A stretch of 64,000 nt of DNA from assembly GCF_028618555.1 (NCBI RefSeq), contig NZ_JAQITD010000007.1, positions 1 to 64,000 on the forward strand, in the 5' to 3' direction. A program made the translations under genes and the position numbers. The notes beneath the pieces were generated by a model, which ran no database searches, was not told the origin of the DNA, and saw only the letters and a list, made by a program, of their open reading frames with translations. Below are positions 8,661-18,233 of this stretch, one piece after another (the stretch's first letter is position 1; each line of letters begins with the position of its first letter). The DNA is from Bartonella sp. CM31XJBT. GTDB lineage: Bacteria > Pseudomonadota > Alphaproteobacteria > Rhizobiales > Rhizobiaceae.

Positions 8661-9540
8661 GCAAAAGCGCACACAAAGCATAAATCCTCCGCATCATTTT
8701 ACATTTTACGGATCAACGTTTTGATGCTTCTCCACATTTACAGAAAGCAGCCAAATGAAACTTTCAAATTCCCCTCGCACCACTTTGTAAACATAGGTTT
8801 GTCAACAATACAGCTTCTTGCCTAGCCAATCTCCCCCAAGCACTTCAGATCACAACACCACAAAGAATGATGTTGCATCAAACGCGACAGATACGTCCTA
8901 TTTTAAAATATTCTTGCCCCTTCGCTATCCTAAAGTAAGATCACACAAAGCACCGGTCAATCTCACTTCAAAAGCAACTTTCCCCACACCCTCTCTCCTC
9001 TCTGGTCAACACACCCGCCTCTTCATCCCAACTCCCCCTCCCTCGCTTCATCCCAACTTCCCCCTTCCCTTCATAAACTCTTCACCCCCACACCCTCTCT
9101 CCTCTCCCATCAACACAACCCACCTCTTCATCCCCACACCCTCTCTCGTCAACACCCCCGCCTCTTCATCCCCCCAAATCTTCTCTCCACATTCCATACC
9201 ATGATAAAATCATACACCACGCATAAAGTCCCAGCTTCCTTTTTTACATATTTCCGTTTTTACGCTTTTACGCATTTACAGAAAGCAGAAAATCTGTAAA
9301 AAATGCATTACACAATAACGTATTCAACAACTGTCATTAAAATCTCGCCTCCCTTTTCATCTAAATCCCCCCTATTTTCACTTAAATCATAGATATAAAC
9401 TGCCCTATTATTTGTATTGACCAGCATAAAATTTTTTGACAAATTCTAGCCATCAAAAGGGGTTGTAAGAAGCATTTTACGACTTTTAAAAGAATTTTTA
9501 TTTACATCCAGTGCTTTTTTGTAACGTAGAAGAGTACATT
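8661..9540. other. Intergenic, pyrimidine-rich
   Basis: Contains two copies of the TTTTACG/TTTACAGAAAGCAG intergenic motif (about 8700-8755 and 9240-9290) and a run of degenerate CCACACCCTCTCTCCTC units around 8985-9170. No supported gene. Confidence 0.55.
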
Positions 9541-9800
9541 TAATTAATTGACTATAAGAAAGTTTGAGATGAGAGAAGCTTTTCGTTTTTCTCATTCAAC
9601 ATTCGCAACGATAACTTATCCTTATAAGTCAATATTTTTTCGTAATACAAAACGCACCAAAAGGAATAGACTTGCGTTGCATATTCACACGCTTATTTTA
9701 AAGAAAGATCTCTCAACGCTCGTCACACCCATTTTGCAAAACGCCGCCCGTAAAGGAATGGTTAAAGCCCCCATGAAGTGTATAAAATCCATTCAGCCCC
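9540..9800 (-). pseudogene. Remnant of the ORF duplicated at 49.8-50.4 kb
   Basis: On the minus strand the stretch from about 9780 to 9660 aligns by eye with the duplicated 49.8-50.4 kb sequence (shared GTTGAGAGAT-TTCTTTAAAA-AAGC). No continuous frame remains, and the function of the original is unknown. The rest, to 10180, shows nothing I can assign. Confidence 0.35.
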
Positions 9801-10182
9801 CTTATCTTTACGCTTATGGAGAAACAAGTTTACGCTTATGGAAGAACAAGGCTGGCATCATCACAAAAACTCTGCCAGCTCCCAATGTTGCAGACAGCCT
9901 TCGGTTCAAGAGATAATTCATTAAAGGCATGCCTTTCTTGTACAGTTTTGCCCCACATGCACGCCCCACCACTTATGATGTACAAGCAAGTAATTTTAAT
10001 TGATTTAATATGAGAGAACTGGTGATGAGAAATTTTTATTATATTCAGCGAAGTGCTTTATGTTAAGAATGGTTATTTATCATTATAAATCAATATATTA
10101 ATAAAGAAGAGAGTCATCATCAAGACGCTTACCTTTTTCTAAAAAAGGCTTCACACTGAAAGAGAACATCTAAAACTTAGAT

Positions 10183-10215
10183 AAAAAAAAAGGTTTGCCT
10201 CTAATAAACAAACCT
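10183..10215 (-). terminator. Possible minus-strand terminator
   Basis: AGGTTTG-loop-CAAACCT with eight T on the minus strand. No clear gene lies just upstream; 10216-10590 holds only a start-less open frame. Confidence 0.45.
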
Positions 10216-10591
10216 CTGCAGAAAATTATTCACATAACTTTCAAAATTTTAAATTAATCCCTCTAGAAGCAATAAAAACGCTTTAGAAGCACCAAAATGA
10301 ATACAAAAACTTATTTAACACAATGTTACGAAAAATCAAGAACAAAAATTTTTTATCGTTAATGCTCTAAAAAAACGAGGCTTCTTAACCCACGTGGCTC
10401 AGCAGTCCGGGGCTTCTCTACAAACGCCTCCAAGCCAATCAATCCCTTCATCTCTCTCAAAAGACAGCATAAAAGGTGCACAGTACAAGTCTTCGCTAAA
10501 AAAATATCAATCGCCAGCGCTCATAAAAGCCAGCGTTAGTATAAAAGATCAGATTATCGAACAATCTTGCTAAAATGTCTTCCCAATAAAT

Positions 10592-10624
10592 AAAAAAGAA
10601 GCGGATTTTTAAATATTCCGCCTC
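10592..10624 (-). terminator. Terminator downstream of dsbB
   Basis: Minus strand GAGGCGGA ... TCCGCTTC followed by TTTTTT, 47 bp after the dsbB stop. Confidence 0.75.
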
Positions 10625-10670
10625 TTTAACAATAAAAATTACGATGAGGGATTATTAAACAAATTCGAAA

Positions 10671-11246
10671 CTATGAAGGGAACCAACTTGATAACAACTC
10701 ATACCTTACAGGATCATCGGCACATTGCCCACCACCACATTCCAGTATGGTAGAAATCAAATTTGCCGCAATCAAAAATACAAATAAGAAACTTGCTGCT
10801 TTACTCAAGACTGGAAAAGGAGAAAATTCTTTGAACTTGTGTGCCAATTCGCCTAAAATCATGACAAATGAGACAGCAAAGATACAAAGGACAGAAATAA
10901 TGAAAGCCCAAGTATAAAAATGCAATCCAAAGAACGTTGAACCGTATCCTAAATCATCGGGTGTGATATGCAAAAACACTTGTCGTGCTGCCACAGCACT
11001 GGTTACCATACAACCGAGAATAACCATACCATAATGGGTATTTTTCACCTTATGGTGAATATTGAGCAAGAACCCACAACCTGCCAGTATCAATCCAACG
11101 CGCTGCAGCAAACAAAGGGGACAAGGTAACTCAAACTTTACCAATTGATAATAAAAAGCCACCACCAAGACAATGGATAACCCCAAGAGTCCTAGCGTAT
11201 TCATAAAGATGACGAAGTGAGGGTTTTTTTGTTCAACATGTTCCAT
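10671..11246 (-). CDS. Disulfide bond formation protein B (DsbB family)
   Basis: 191 residues with about four or five membrane segments. The quinone-reactive loop motif CPLCLLQR (residues 42-49) follows TM1, as in DsbB, and a second cysteine pair lies in ECGGGQCADDP near residues 168-177. DsbB reoxidises periplasmic DsbA and passes electrons to quinone. The second pair sits at the C-terminal end rather than in a central loop as in E. coli, so it is a DsbB-like variant. It is preceded, 10 bp away, by a DUF5993-like small gene, a pairing known for this family. No dsbA nearby. Confidence 0.88.
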   Translation of the reverse strand: MEHVEQKNPHFVIFMNTLGLLGLSIVLVVAFYYQLVKFELPCPLCLLQRVGLILAGCGFLLNIHHKVKNTHYGMVILGCMVTSAVAARQVFLHITPDDLGYGSTFFGLHFYTWAFIISVLCIFAVSFVMILGELAHKFKEFSPFPVLSKAASFLFVFLIAANLISTILECGGGQCADDPVRYELLSSWFPS

Positions 11247-11256
11247 GGCTATTCTC

Positions 11257-11409
11257 TCAAAAAGATAAATTTAAAGTAGAAGTTGCGTGATGATTGAAAG
11301 TGAGAAGAATGACAACGAATAAAATTGCCCACAAAGCATAACTTATATTTTTTTTACCACACATAGTCGTTACAGCAGTACCTAAAGCGATTAAAAATGG
11401 AAGAAACAT
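11257..11409 (-). CDS. DUF5993-like small membrane protein
   Basis: A 50-residue protein: MFLPFLIALGTAVTTMCGKK, SYALWAILFVVILLTF, NHHATSTLNLSF. The pattern of two short helices around GKK and a HH-x-T-x-L-x-L end is that of DUF5993 proteins, which lie directly upstream of DsbB-like genes in many proteobacteria. AAAGGAG lies 11 bases before the ATG. It is probably co-transcribed with the DsbB gene and may act with it in the inner membrane; that role is inferred. Confidence 0.75.
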   Translation of the reverse strand: MFLPFLIALGTAVTTMCGKKNISYALWAILFVVILLTFNHHATSTLNLSF

Positions 11410-12234
11410 AGCTTTTAAATCTCCTTTACATCCGTTGTTTAACTCTTATTTATTTCAGCATTCACCATATTACAAAATTGGGCAAAAAAGAGACCATGGA
11501 TTTATTATTCACAATTCGTCATTCGCGATTGATATTGCCATTATATTTAAGGGAAAAAACGATATAATCGCTAAGAAACAGATCGCAACAAAAGCGTTAA
11601 AAGCACAAAAGCGTTGATTATTCGCTTCCCCTTAATATCAGCCATTGTTAAATATATATTGACAATTATAAAGATTATATCCCCCCACTCACAAAAGAAT
11701 CACTTGAACAACAAAATAAATAGGCTTTGAAATCGAGAGATATACATCTCTTTATTTCTCAAAAGAATATCCTTATTTCTCAAAAGAATATCCTCACTTT
11801 GCAACGCATTTTCGCCATAAAAATCTCTTTTTCTCATAAGCAATGTTTCAAATTGCAACAGATTTTATATCATATGGTGATCTTGTTTATTTTAGCAAAT
11901 AAAAAGTAAGACATTTTTTTAAAAAACTTATAATCAATGTATTTTTCCCAATATATTTTTCCCTTTTACAATGCCGCAAGCTTAACAGCCTCATGGATCC
12001 AACACCACCCCTTAACACCTCTCCTCAAAATTCATCTCCCCCCAAAAAAAGAAGTGCTTCATGCCTTCAATACTTTAGTTTTTCATCTCTTGGTCTCCCC
12101 CTTTAAATTTTTAGCTTTCCACCTTATTTGAAAAATAACTGTTTCTCTGTCATCAATTGGCTTTGCAAAGAGAATATAAAACTTTAAAAAAATAATGATA
12201 AAGAATCGCATTGAACCTTTGAAAAGGATAGTGA
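11410..12234. other. Intergenic, nothing recognised
   Basis: AT-rich. One small direct repeat (TTTCTCAAAAGAATATCC at about 11753 and 11772). No open frame with a ribosome site. Confidence 0.5.
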
Positions 12235-12732
12235 ATGATGAAAAAATCATGTGATGTCGCGATTTTAATGGGGAGCCAATCGGATTGGCAAACGATGTGC
12301 CATAGTGCAGATATTTTGACGAGTCTTGGTATTTCTCATAGTTCGCATATTGTCTCAGCACACCGAACTCCTGAACGCCTTTATCAATTTGCAAAAGAAG
12401 CAAAAGAAGCAGGGTTTAAAGTTTTAATTGCCGGAGCGGGGGGTGCAGCGCATCTTCCAGGTATGTTAGCAGCCCTTACTCCTCTTCCTGTTTTTGGCGT
12501 TCCAGTGCATTCTCATTCTCTTTCTGGTCAAGATTCTTTGCTTTCAATCGTGCAAATGCCAGCAGGGATACCCGTTGGCACATTAGCAATTGGCAAAGCA
12601 GGCGCAATTAATGCAGCACTTTTAGCCGCAGCCGTTATGGCCGTTTATGACCATGATCTCGCCCAACGATTAGAAGATTGGCGTCAACAACAAACAGCCA
12701 ATGTTGCCCAAACGCCTGTAACGGAGGTTTAA
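12235..12732 (+). CDS. purE: 5-(carboxyamino)imidazole ribonucleotide mutase PurE
   Basis: 165 residues (usual 160-175). Class I PurE motifs: [68 protein letters not shown]. It converts N5-CAIR to CAIR in purine synthesis. AAGGA is six bases before ATG 12235 and nine before ATG 12238, so either Met may be used. purK starts one base after its stop, with GGAGG inside the purE end, so the two form one operon. Confidence 0.96.
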   Translation: MMKKSCDVAILMGSQSDWQTMCHSADILTSLGISHSSHIVSAHRTPERLYQFAKEAKEAGFKVLIAGAGGAAHLPGMLAALTPLPVFGVPVHSHSLSGQDSLLSIVQMPAGIPVGTLAIGKAGAINAALLAAAVMAVYDHDLAQRLEDWRQQQTANVAQTPVTEV

Positions 12733-12733
12733 A

Positions 12734-14098
12734 ATGGCACCGTTTTTCAACGCCCCCTCAGCCAACACTACTCCCTCAGCCAACACTGCCCCTTCAGCCA
12801 ACACCACTCTCTCCTCCAACACCGCCCCCTCAGCCAACGCCACCCCTTCAGCCAACACCGCCCCCTCAGCCAACGCCGCCCCCTCAGCCAACACCACTCC
12901 CTCAGCCAACACTACTCCCTCAGCCAACACCACTCCCTCAGCCAACACTACTCCCTCAGCCAACGCCACCCTCTCCTCCAACACCACTCCCTCAGCCAAC
13001 GCCACTCCCTCCACCATGTTACCTCCAGGCAGCGTCATTGGTTTAATCGGGGGCGGACAATTAGCACGGATGCTCGCCATAGCGGCCGCAGAATTAGGAT
13101 TTCGAACCGTTATTTTTTGCCCTGAGGCCGATTGCCCAGCCGCTCAAACAGCAAACAACCATATTGTTTCCTCCTATGACGATACATCAGCTTTAGATCA
13201 TTTTATTTCTCAATGTGATGTTGTCAGCTATGAATTTGAAAATCTTTCTCTTCAAACGGTTCAATATGTAGAAAAGAGTAAGCCTGTTTATCCTTCTTCC
13301 AAAGCATTAGAGATCACACAAGATCGACTTTTTGAGAAGCAATTTTTGCGTGATCAAGGGATTGGCACCGCGTCATGGCACGCTATTGACAATTCTTCTT
13401 CTCTTCTTTCCGCTCTTGATACTTTAGGCGGACGTGGTCTTTTAAAGACGCGTCGTTTTGGTTATGACGGAAAAAACCAGATCAAGCTTGATCACCCCAA
13501 TGAACAAACCCTTGACGAAGCCTTAAGGACTTTTCAGGAACAGCCTTGTATTTTGGAAGAAATAGTTCCTTTTTTATCGGAAATTTCGGTTCTTTCTGCC
13601 CGCACAAAACAAGGGGAACATATTTTTTATGATTGCCCTGAAAACCAACACAAACACGGAATTCTTCATAAATCCTTTGTTCCATCCCATATACCACTTG
13701 ACGTGCAAAAAGCAGCTCAAGAAATCAGCTTAACAGTCATGGATGCCCTCGATTATGTTGGTGTTCTTTGTATTGAGTTTTTTGTCTTAACGGATGGTCA
13801 TCTTTTAGTGAATGAATTAGCGCCGCGTGTCCATAATTCTGGTCATTGGACACAAAAGGCATGCATAACTTCACAATTTGAACAGCATATCCGTGCTATT
13901 TGCGGGCTTCCCTTAGGCAGTCCCTATCGCCATAGCGATTGCCAAATGACCAATCTTCTTGGTAACAATTTTAGCACGTTAAAATATTTTCTGAAGCAAG
14001 AGCGCACCTCGATCCATTTATATGGCAAAAGCACTGTTCACCCCCACCGCAAAATGGGGCACGTCATCCAATTATTGGGACCAGCCAACAAATCTTAA
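12734..14098 (+). CDS. purK: 5-(carboxyamino)imidazole ribonucleotide synthase PurK with repeat extension
   Basis: 454 residues, where about 355-360 is usual. The ATP-grasp core starts at residue 95: MLPPGSVIGLIGGGQLARML, then YEFENLSLQTVQ, KTRRFGYDGKNQ, LEEIVPFLSEISVL, FVLTDGHLLVNELAPRVHNSGHW. It makes N5-CAIR from AIR, ATP and bicarbonate, feeding PurE. Residues 8-91 are fourteen six-residue repeats (PSANTT type) encoded by an 18-bp minisatellite. The strong GGAGG seven bases before ATG 12734 means the extension is probably translated. The ancestral start was likely ATG 13016. Confidence 0.95.
   Translation: MAPFFNAPSANTTPSANTAPSANTTLSSNTAPSANATPSANTAPSANAAPSANTTPSANTTPSANTTPSANTTPSANATLSSNTTPSANATPSTMLPPGSVIGLIGGGQLARMLAIAAAELGFRTVIFCPEADCPAAQTANNHIVSSYDDTSALDHFISQCDVVSYEFENLSLQTVQYVEKSKPVYPSSKALEITQDRLFEKQFLRDQGIGTASWHAIDNSSSLLSALDTLGGRGLLKTRRFGYDGKNQIKLDHPNEQTLDEALRTFQEQPCILEEIVPFLSEISVLSARTKQGEHIFYDCPENQHKHGILHKSFVPSHIPLDVQKAAQEISLTVMDALDYVGVLCIEFFVLTDGHLLVNELAPRVHNSGHWTQKACITSQFEQHIRAICGLPLGSPYRHSDCQMTNLLGNNFSTLKYFLKQERTSIHLYGKSTVHPHRKMGHVIQLLGPANKS
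12755..13006 (+). repeat. 18-bp coding minisatellite in purK
   Basis: Fourteen in-frame units of CCC TCA GCC AAC ACN NCN type, two of them changed to CTC TCC TCC AAC. The copy number is likely variable between strains. Confidence 0.92.
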
Positions 14099-15265
14099 GC
14101 CCACATACATACAAATGCTTTTTCACACTATCCCCCAATGAACTGAAAAAACAAAGCTTCACCCCACACCGATATCCCGCGGCTTCAACAGCGCCCCTAA
14201 CCTTTTAATTCGCCCTGAAAGGGCGTGAAGCCCTCCTACAAGCTCCTTCTCTTCCATGCCCCCACCCTCAAAGATACAAAACCACACCAATCAACAATCC
14301 AACAGCTCCTCCTCCTTTTCTCAAAAAAGTCCCCCCACGGCTAAAAACAATCCACCAGCCCCCAAGTTCATCACCCCTCCACCTTCCACCGCATAAATAT
14401 TCCCCCATAACATACGCAGCCCCTTCATTTTTCTTTTAATGCCAATCTTTAGGCCTTTTAATTCCAACCTTTAGAGGATAAACTTACCTCTTGCAGCCTA
14501 TAGAGAACATTCTAACAATGCGTTCTCATTGCCTCTAGTCTCCCTTCTTGTGTTCATTCTTTCACAAAAGTGCCAAGCGCCGCTCCGCACCACCCCTTGA
14601 GTTTCATGTCAAAGATATAATTACAGTACTAAGCTTATCCATCATAGCAATATCCTCTCTCCCCTCATAAGGCGATATTACCTGTGTCGTATTTTCTAGA
14701 GCTTGAAGCGTCTCTCCTTATTTCATTTCGCAATAAAGCTTAAAATAGCAGATAAACATACAACTACACACCGAAAGAAAACCGTAAATTTAGCTTACAC
14801 TCTAAAACAACAACCGTTTAAAATATCACTCACTTTAATATCTGTAATATTTGTCACCTTCGTTATGTCTATCGCCTTCGTTCTTTCCCCTATAAAATTA
14901 CGTTATTCAAATTTGAGCGCCTAACCGCGCTCAAGGACGAAGATTCCTGTGCCGATCTGTCAACAATCAAGCTTTTCTTAAGTAAATTCAACCGGCTAAA
15001 CACTTCAATATTAAATGCCTCTTCGCCTGTAGTTTAGTGATAAAATATAATTGTACTCACAAAACGAATCTTTTATACAGCGGCACGAAAAATTGTACAT
15101 GCCTCATAATAATAAAGGGAAGATGCGCTACAGACGTAGCAAGTCATTCGTATTATCATTTTAACAAGTACAGAAATCTTTTTTCATTTCATAAAAATAG
15201 TCTGAGAAACTGAGTTATTCGCTTTATCAAAAGACAAAACCTTCAAGAAACAAACGAATATCAAC
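14099..15265. other. Intergenic, nothing firm
   Basis: Contains a hairpin CGCCCT-GAA-AGGGCG near 14214-14226 without a T run. A weak frame at 14703-14924 would give a single-TM peptide from a TTG start without a ribosome site; I do not support it. Confidence 0.5.
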
Positions 15266-15640
15266 ATGACAAAACCAAACCTATCAAATGCATCACCAAA
15301 AGAACAAAATGATACATCTTCTCAATGGGACTTAGTCCTCGATATCCAAAAAGAAGTTAAGGAAACATTAAAGGCTGGTGTTGTTTCACTGAGAGAGTTT
15401 ATATTCATAATTTTTATAAGCGTCTGTTTATACATTTTCCTCTCAATATTAGGCAGTGCGGATAAACCTCAGATGAATGTAGCAACTGCAATCGGGCTGA
15501 TATGCGCATTAATTCTGTACGGTTCGATACCAATCTTTTTGGTGCTACGGATCATAGTAAAGAAGAAACTGAAAAAAGTAATGAAACAACTAGACGAAGC
15601 GGTTGCTAATCAAAATACAATAAGGAGAGAAAATGACTGA
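15266..15640 (+). CDS. Small membrane protein, M-module family
   Basis: 124 residues: a hydrophilic N-terminus, TM at about 43-62 (EFIFIIFISVCLYIFLSIL), TM at about 74-96, then a basic coiled tail VKKKLKKVMKQLDEAV. This is the layout of the M proteins in the 46-64 kb array (two TMs then RxLKKKIxxLEEAI). Unknown function, inner membrane. Its stop overlaps the next start (ATGACTGA), so the pair is translationally coupled. Confidence 0.7.
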   Translation: MTKPNLSNASPKEQNDTSSQWDLVLDIQKEVKETLKAGVVSLREFIFIIFISVCLYIFLSILGSADKPQMNVATAIGLICALILYGSIPIFLVLRIIVKKKLKKVMKQLDEAVANQNTIRREND

Positions 15641-15806
15641 AGCTATAATATTAGGGCGCATTCTAGGGATCATTGTCGGTTGTGCAATAATAACATTATC
15701 CGTTTGGCTTGTTTATTCTACCATTAAATATCGAAAACTGTACCGTAAAGCGCTTACAGGACTAAACTTAGCAATTCAAAAATGGAATAAAGAAATTAAT
15801 AAATAA
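15633..15806 (+). CDS. Small membrane protein, S-module family
   Basis: 57 residues: one TM (LGIIVGCAIITLSVWLVYS) followed by a basic stretch TIKYRKLYRKALTGLNLAI. It resembles the S proteins of the 46-64 kb array (TM then LFIKRARLYCRVKKELKCVL). AAGGAG lies 9 bases upstream, inside the end of the M gene. This lone M-S pair is 30 kb from the array. Confidence 0.65.
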   Translation: MTEAIILGRILGIIVGCAIITLSVWLVYSTIKYRKLYRKALTGLNLAIQKWNKEINK

Positions 15807-15823
15807 AAAAATCGTGAAAAACG

Positions 15824-15853
15824 TGGTATTAAAATACCATAATTCTTATTTTC
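15824..15853 (+). terminator. Weak terminator after the M-S pair
   Basis: TGGTAT-TAAA-ATACCA followed by a T-rich stretch. Confidence 0.45.
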
Positions 15854-16584
15854 ATATTTCTAGACGTATTTAATGTGATTCCCAGTTATTGAAGGCCCAT
15901 ATTGAGGGTATGAGATTTTTCATAAGGGGACGTTTGAAACTATAGGCACGGCGTACACAAATACAAGAAACAATTCCAACGGCGCCCCCTCTTCCCCCAC
16001 TTCAAGCATTTCAGCCGGCGCACGCACCTGACAGGGCTTCACAAGCCCCCACAAACAAGCCCCTTGCGTTTTAAGAAGCCCCCCTTGCCCTTAACGACAA
16101 AAAAACCACACCAACTTCAACAATCCAACGGCTCAACAGCGCTCCTGATCTTTCAACACTCCCTAACAGAGCTTATTTGTTTAAAGCTGAAAAGGCTTTT
16201 ACTTTTTTCCACTCTTTGTGCTTTTTTGTGTCCTTTTTTTACGAGAAAATTTTTACCTTCAAGGCAACCATTAACACACCCTAAGGAATTTGTAAGGGAT
16301 ATACCCTTGACAAGAATAAGACTTCTTGCTAGATCTCTCCTACTTTTTTTGCAATTTTCACTTATCGTTGTGCTAATGAAGTGGTTAGTGCGTACCTTAA
16401 GAGTGCGCTTTTCTTTTTGTGATCACAGTGAAAAAGTGTATCGTGTGATGTTATAATGCAAGTACGATATCGCAATGCAATGCTCATAGAGTAAGCAGTC
16501 TATTGGGGTTGTGGTATTATATTTTAGTGTTGTATTATAGTATTATAGTATTGTGTTACGTAAACTATTTAAACGGTGAATATG
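15854..16584. other. Intergenic upstream of rpmJ
   Basis: Pyrimidine-rich, then a low-complexity TATTATAG/TATTATAGTAT stretch at about 16515-16556 that probably contains the rpmJ promoter. A 130-codon frame at 16064 looks like translated intergenic sequence and I do not support it. Confidence 0.45.
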
Positions 16585-16710
16585 ATGAAAATTAAAAATT
16601 CGCTTAAAGCACTAAAAGAGCGCCACCGTAACAATCGTTTGGTGCGTCGTAAGGGTCGTGTTTATATTCTTAATAAAACGAACCCACGTTTTAGAGCACG
16701 TCAGGGCTAA
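16585..16710 (+). CDS. rpmJ: 50S ribosomal protein L36 (YkgO type)
   Basis: 41 residues: [41 protein letters not shown]. This is the zinc-free YkgO-type L36 usual in alphaproteobacteria, lacking the C-x2-C motif. A second ATG lies one codon upstream (16582). Single gene with a terminator after it. Confidence 0.95.
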   Translation: MKIKNSLKALKERHRNNRLVRRKGRVYILNKTNPRFRARQG

Positions 16711-16749
16711 TTCTTTTAGGGCTAATTTCTTTAAGGTCAATGTTTTTAT

Positions 16750-16785
16750 GCCTACTTTTATTGTAGGCTTAAAAGTTTTTTCTTG
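16750..16785 (+). terminator. Terminator after rpmJ
   Basis: GCCTAC-TTTTATT-GTAGGC, then TTAAAAG and a T run. Confidence 0.6.
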
Positions 16786-16867
16786 CGTTTTTTTGGTTAT
16801 AAGTCCGTTGATTACAAGTCTAGTATTTGATAATATTTGGTGATTTATCTTTTGGGGGCTTGTTTTT

Positions 16868-17653
16868 ATGGATTCTTTTATTTTTTTTAAAGCCTTTCGA
16901 TTTTTTCAGCTGCGTTTTTTCTGTATTTTTCAGCGCGCGTTTTTTCTTTTTTTTGTTGGCGTTTTTTGTTTTGTTCCCTCGAGCTATGGGCAAAATCCTC
17001 CTTCTCTTCCTGAAGATCGGCCTTCTCCACAATCGCTTTTACCGTTAGATGATCTTATTCCCAATTCTCCTCCCCCTTCCTCAACGCCCTCCGATTCTGA
17101 TTCCTCGGCGGTTATTCTTGAAGATCTTGACAAAGAGCAGCTTTCCCATGTTGACAGAGTTAAGCAACGCAAAGAAGCAGAAATTTCACGTTTACTCAAA
17201 GAATTGAAATATTGTGCTGATGTTGCTAAAGCGAAAAAGATCAGTCAACAACTTCAACATTTATGGTCCCAATCGGGGAGTGAGACGATTGATCTTTTAA
17301 TGTCATGGGCTGAAAATGCACTCAACAGCGATGATTATGGACTTGCGCTTGATTATATTGACAATGCTCTTGCACTTTTACCTACTCATTCTGAAGCTTG
17401 GGTAAGGCGTGCTTGGATTCACATTCAACTGAACGATTTCAAGCTTGCCCTGCTTGATCTCAACCATGCTCTTGAACTTGAGCCGCGCAATTATAGTGCT
17501 TTTTTTGAACTTGGCGTTGTCATGGAAGCAACGGAGCGTCCAAAACTTGCTCTTAAAGCTTATGAAACAGCATTGGATTACTATCCACAAATGCGCAGAA
17601 TTCAAAAGCGCGTGCAAGCTCTGTTAGACGAACAATCACCCCAAGCTCTTTAA
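16868..17653 (+). CDS. Secreted TPR-repeat protein
   Basis: 261 residues. N-terminal hydrophobic signal around FFLFFVGVFCFVPSSYG with a likely cleavage before QNPPS, then a Pro/Ser-rich linker, a charged coiled region (KQRKEAEISRLLKEL) and about three TPR units (AENALNSDDYGLALDYIDNA, AWVRRAWIHIQLNDFKLALL, AFFELGVVMEATERPKLALK). Periplasmic scaffold or assembly role is likely, with no known partner. Similar TPR proteins lie next to rpmJ in related genomes. The 3' end is duplicated twice downstream. Confidence 0.85.
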   Translation: MDSFIFFKAFRFFQLRFFCIFQRAFFLFFVGVFCFVPSSYGQNPPSLPEDRPSPQSLLPLDDLIPNSPPPSSTPSDSDSSAVILEDLDKEQLSHVDRVKQRKEAEISRLLKELKYCADVAKAKKISQQLQHLWSQSGSETIDLLMSWAENALNSDDYGLALDYIDNALALLPTHSEAWVRRAWIHIQLNDFKLALLDLNHALELEPRNYSAFFELGVVMEATERPKLALKAYETALDYYPQMRRIQKRVQALLDEQSPQAL

Positions 17654-17810
17654 AACCATTCAAGAACAAGACACTTTACGGCATCCTTTCAAACCTAGAT
17701 AAGACGCAAGCCGGCTTCACATTCCACTCAATAAACTAAAAGCCCCCTGCTTATAACCACACCCCCCACACACAATTGACAGTGCCTTTTTTTGAAACTT
17801 AGCCATTACC

Positions 17811-17943
17811 ATGGAAGCAACAGAGCGTCCAAAACTTGGCTCTTAAGATTGATGAAACAGCATTGGATTACACTCCACAAATGCGCAGAATTCAAAAGCG
17901 CGTGCAAGCTCTATTAGACGAACAATCACCCCAAGCTCTTTAA
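17811..17943 (+). pseudogene. Broken copy 1 of the TPR gene 3' end
   Basis: Begins ATGGAAGCAACAGAG. An extra G shifts the frame to a stop after eleven codons. The last ~20 codons are preserved to the original stop. Confidence 0.8.
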
Positions 17944-18100
17944 AACCATTCAAGAACGAGACACTTTACGGCATCCTTTCAAACCTAGATAAAACGCAAG
18001 CCGGCTTCACATTCCACTCAATAAACTAAAAGCCCCCTGCTTATAACCACACCCCACACACACAATTGACAGTGCCTTTTTTTGAAACTTAGCCATTACC

Positions 18101-18233
18101 ATGGAAGCAACAGAGCGTCCAAAACTTGGCTCTTAAGATTGATGAAACAGCATTGGATTACACTCCACAAATGCGCAGAATTCAAAAGCGCGTGCAAGCT
18201 CTGTTAGACGAACAATCACCCCAAGCTCTTTAA
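18101..18233 (+). pseudogene. Broken copy 2 of the TPR gene 3' end
   Basis: Same extra G as copy 1, so it was duplicated after the frameshift. 18376-19037 downstream has no recognised feature. Confidence 0.8.

Noticed and set aside
10330-10573. Start-less 76-codon plus-strand frame (ALKKRGFLTHVAQQSG and on)
   Set aside because: No start codon with a ribosome site and no recognised relative; it may be a remnant, but I cannot support it.
14703-14924. 73-codon single-TM frame
   Set aside because: TTG start without a ribosome site in a gene-poor stretch; no relation to the S modules seen.
16064-16456. 130-codon plus-strand frame upstream of rpmJ
   Set aside because: First half is pyrimidine-rich spacer, no ribosome site, no family; it ends in the rpmJ promoter region.
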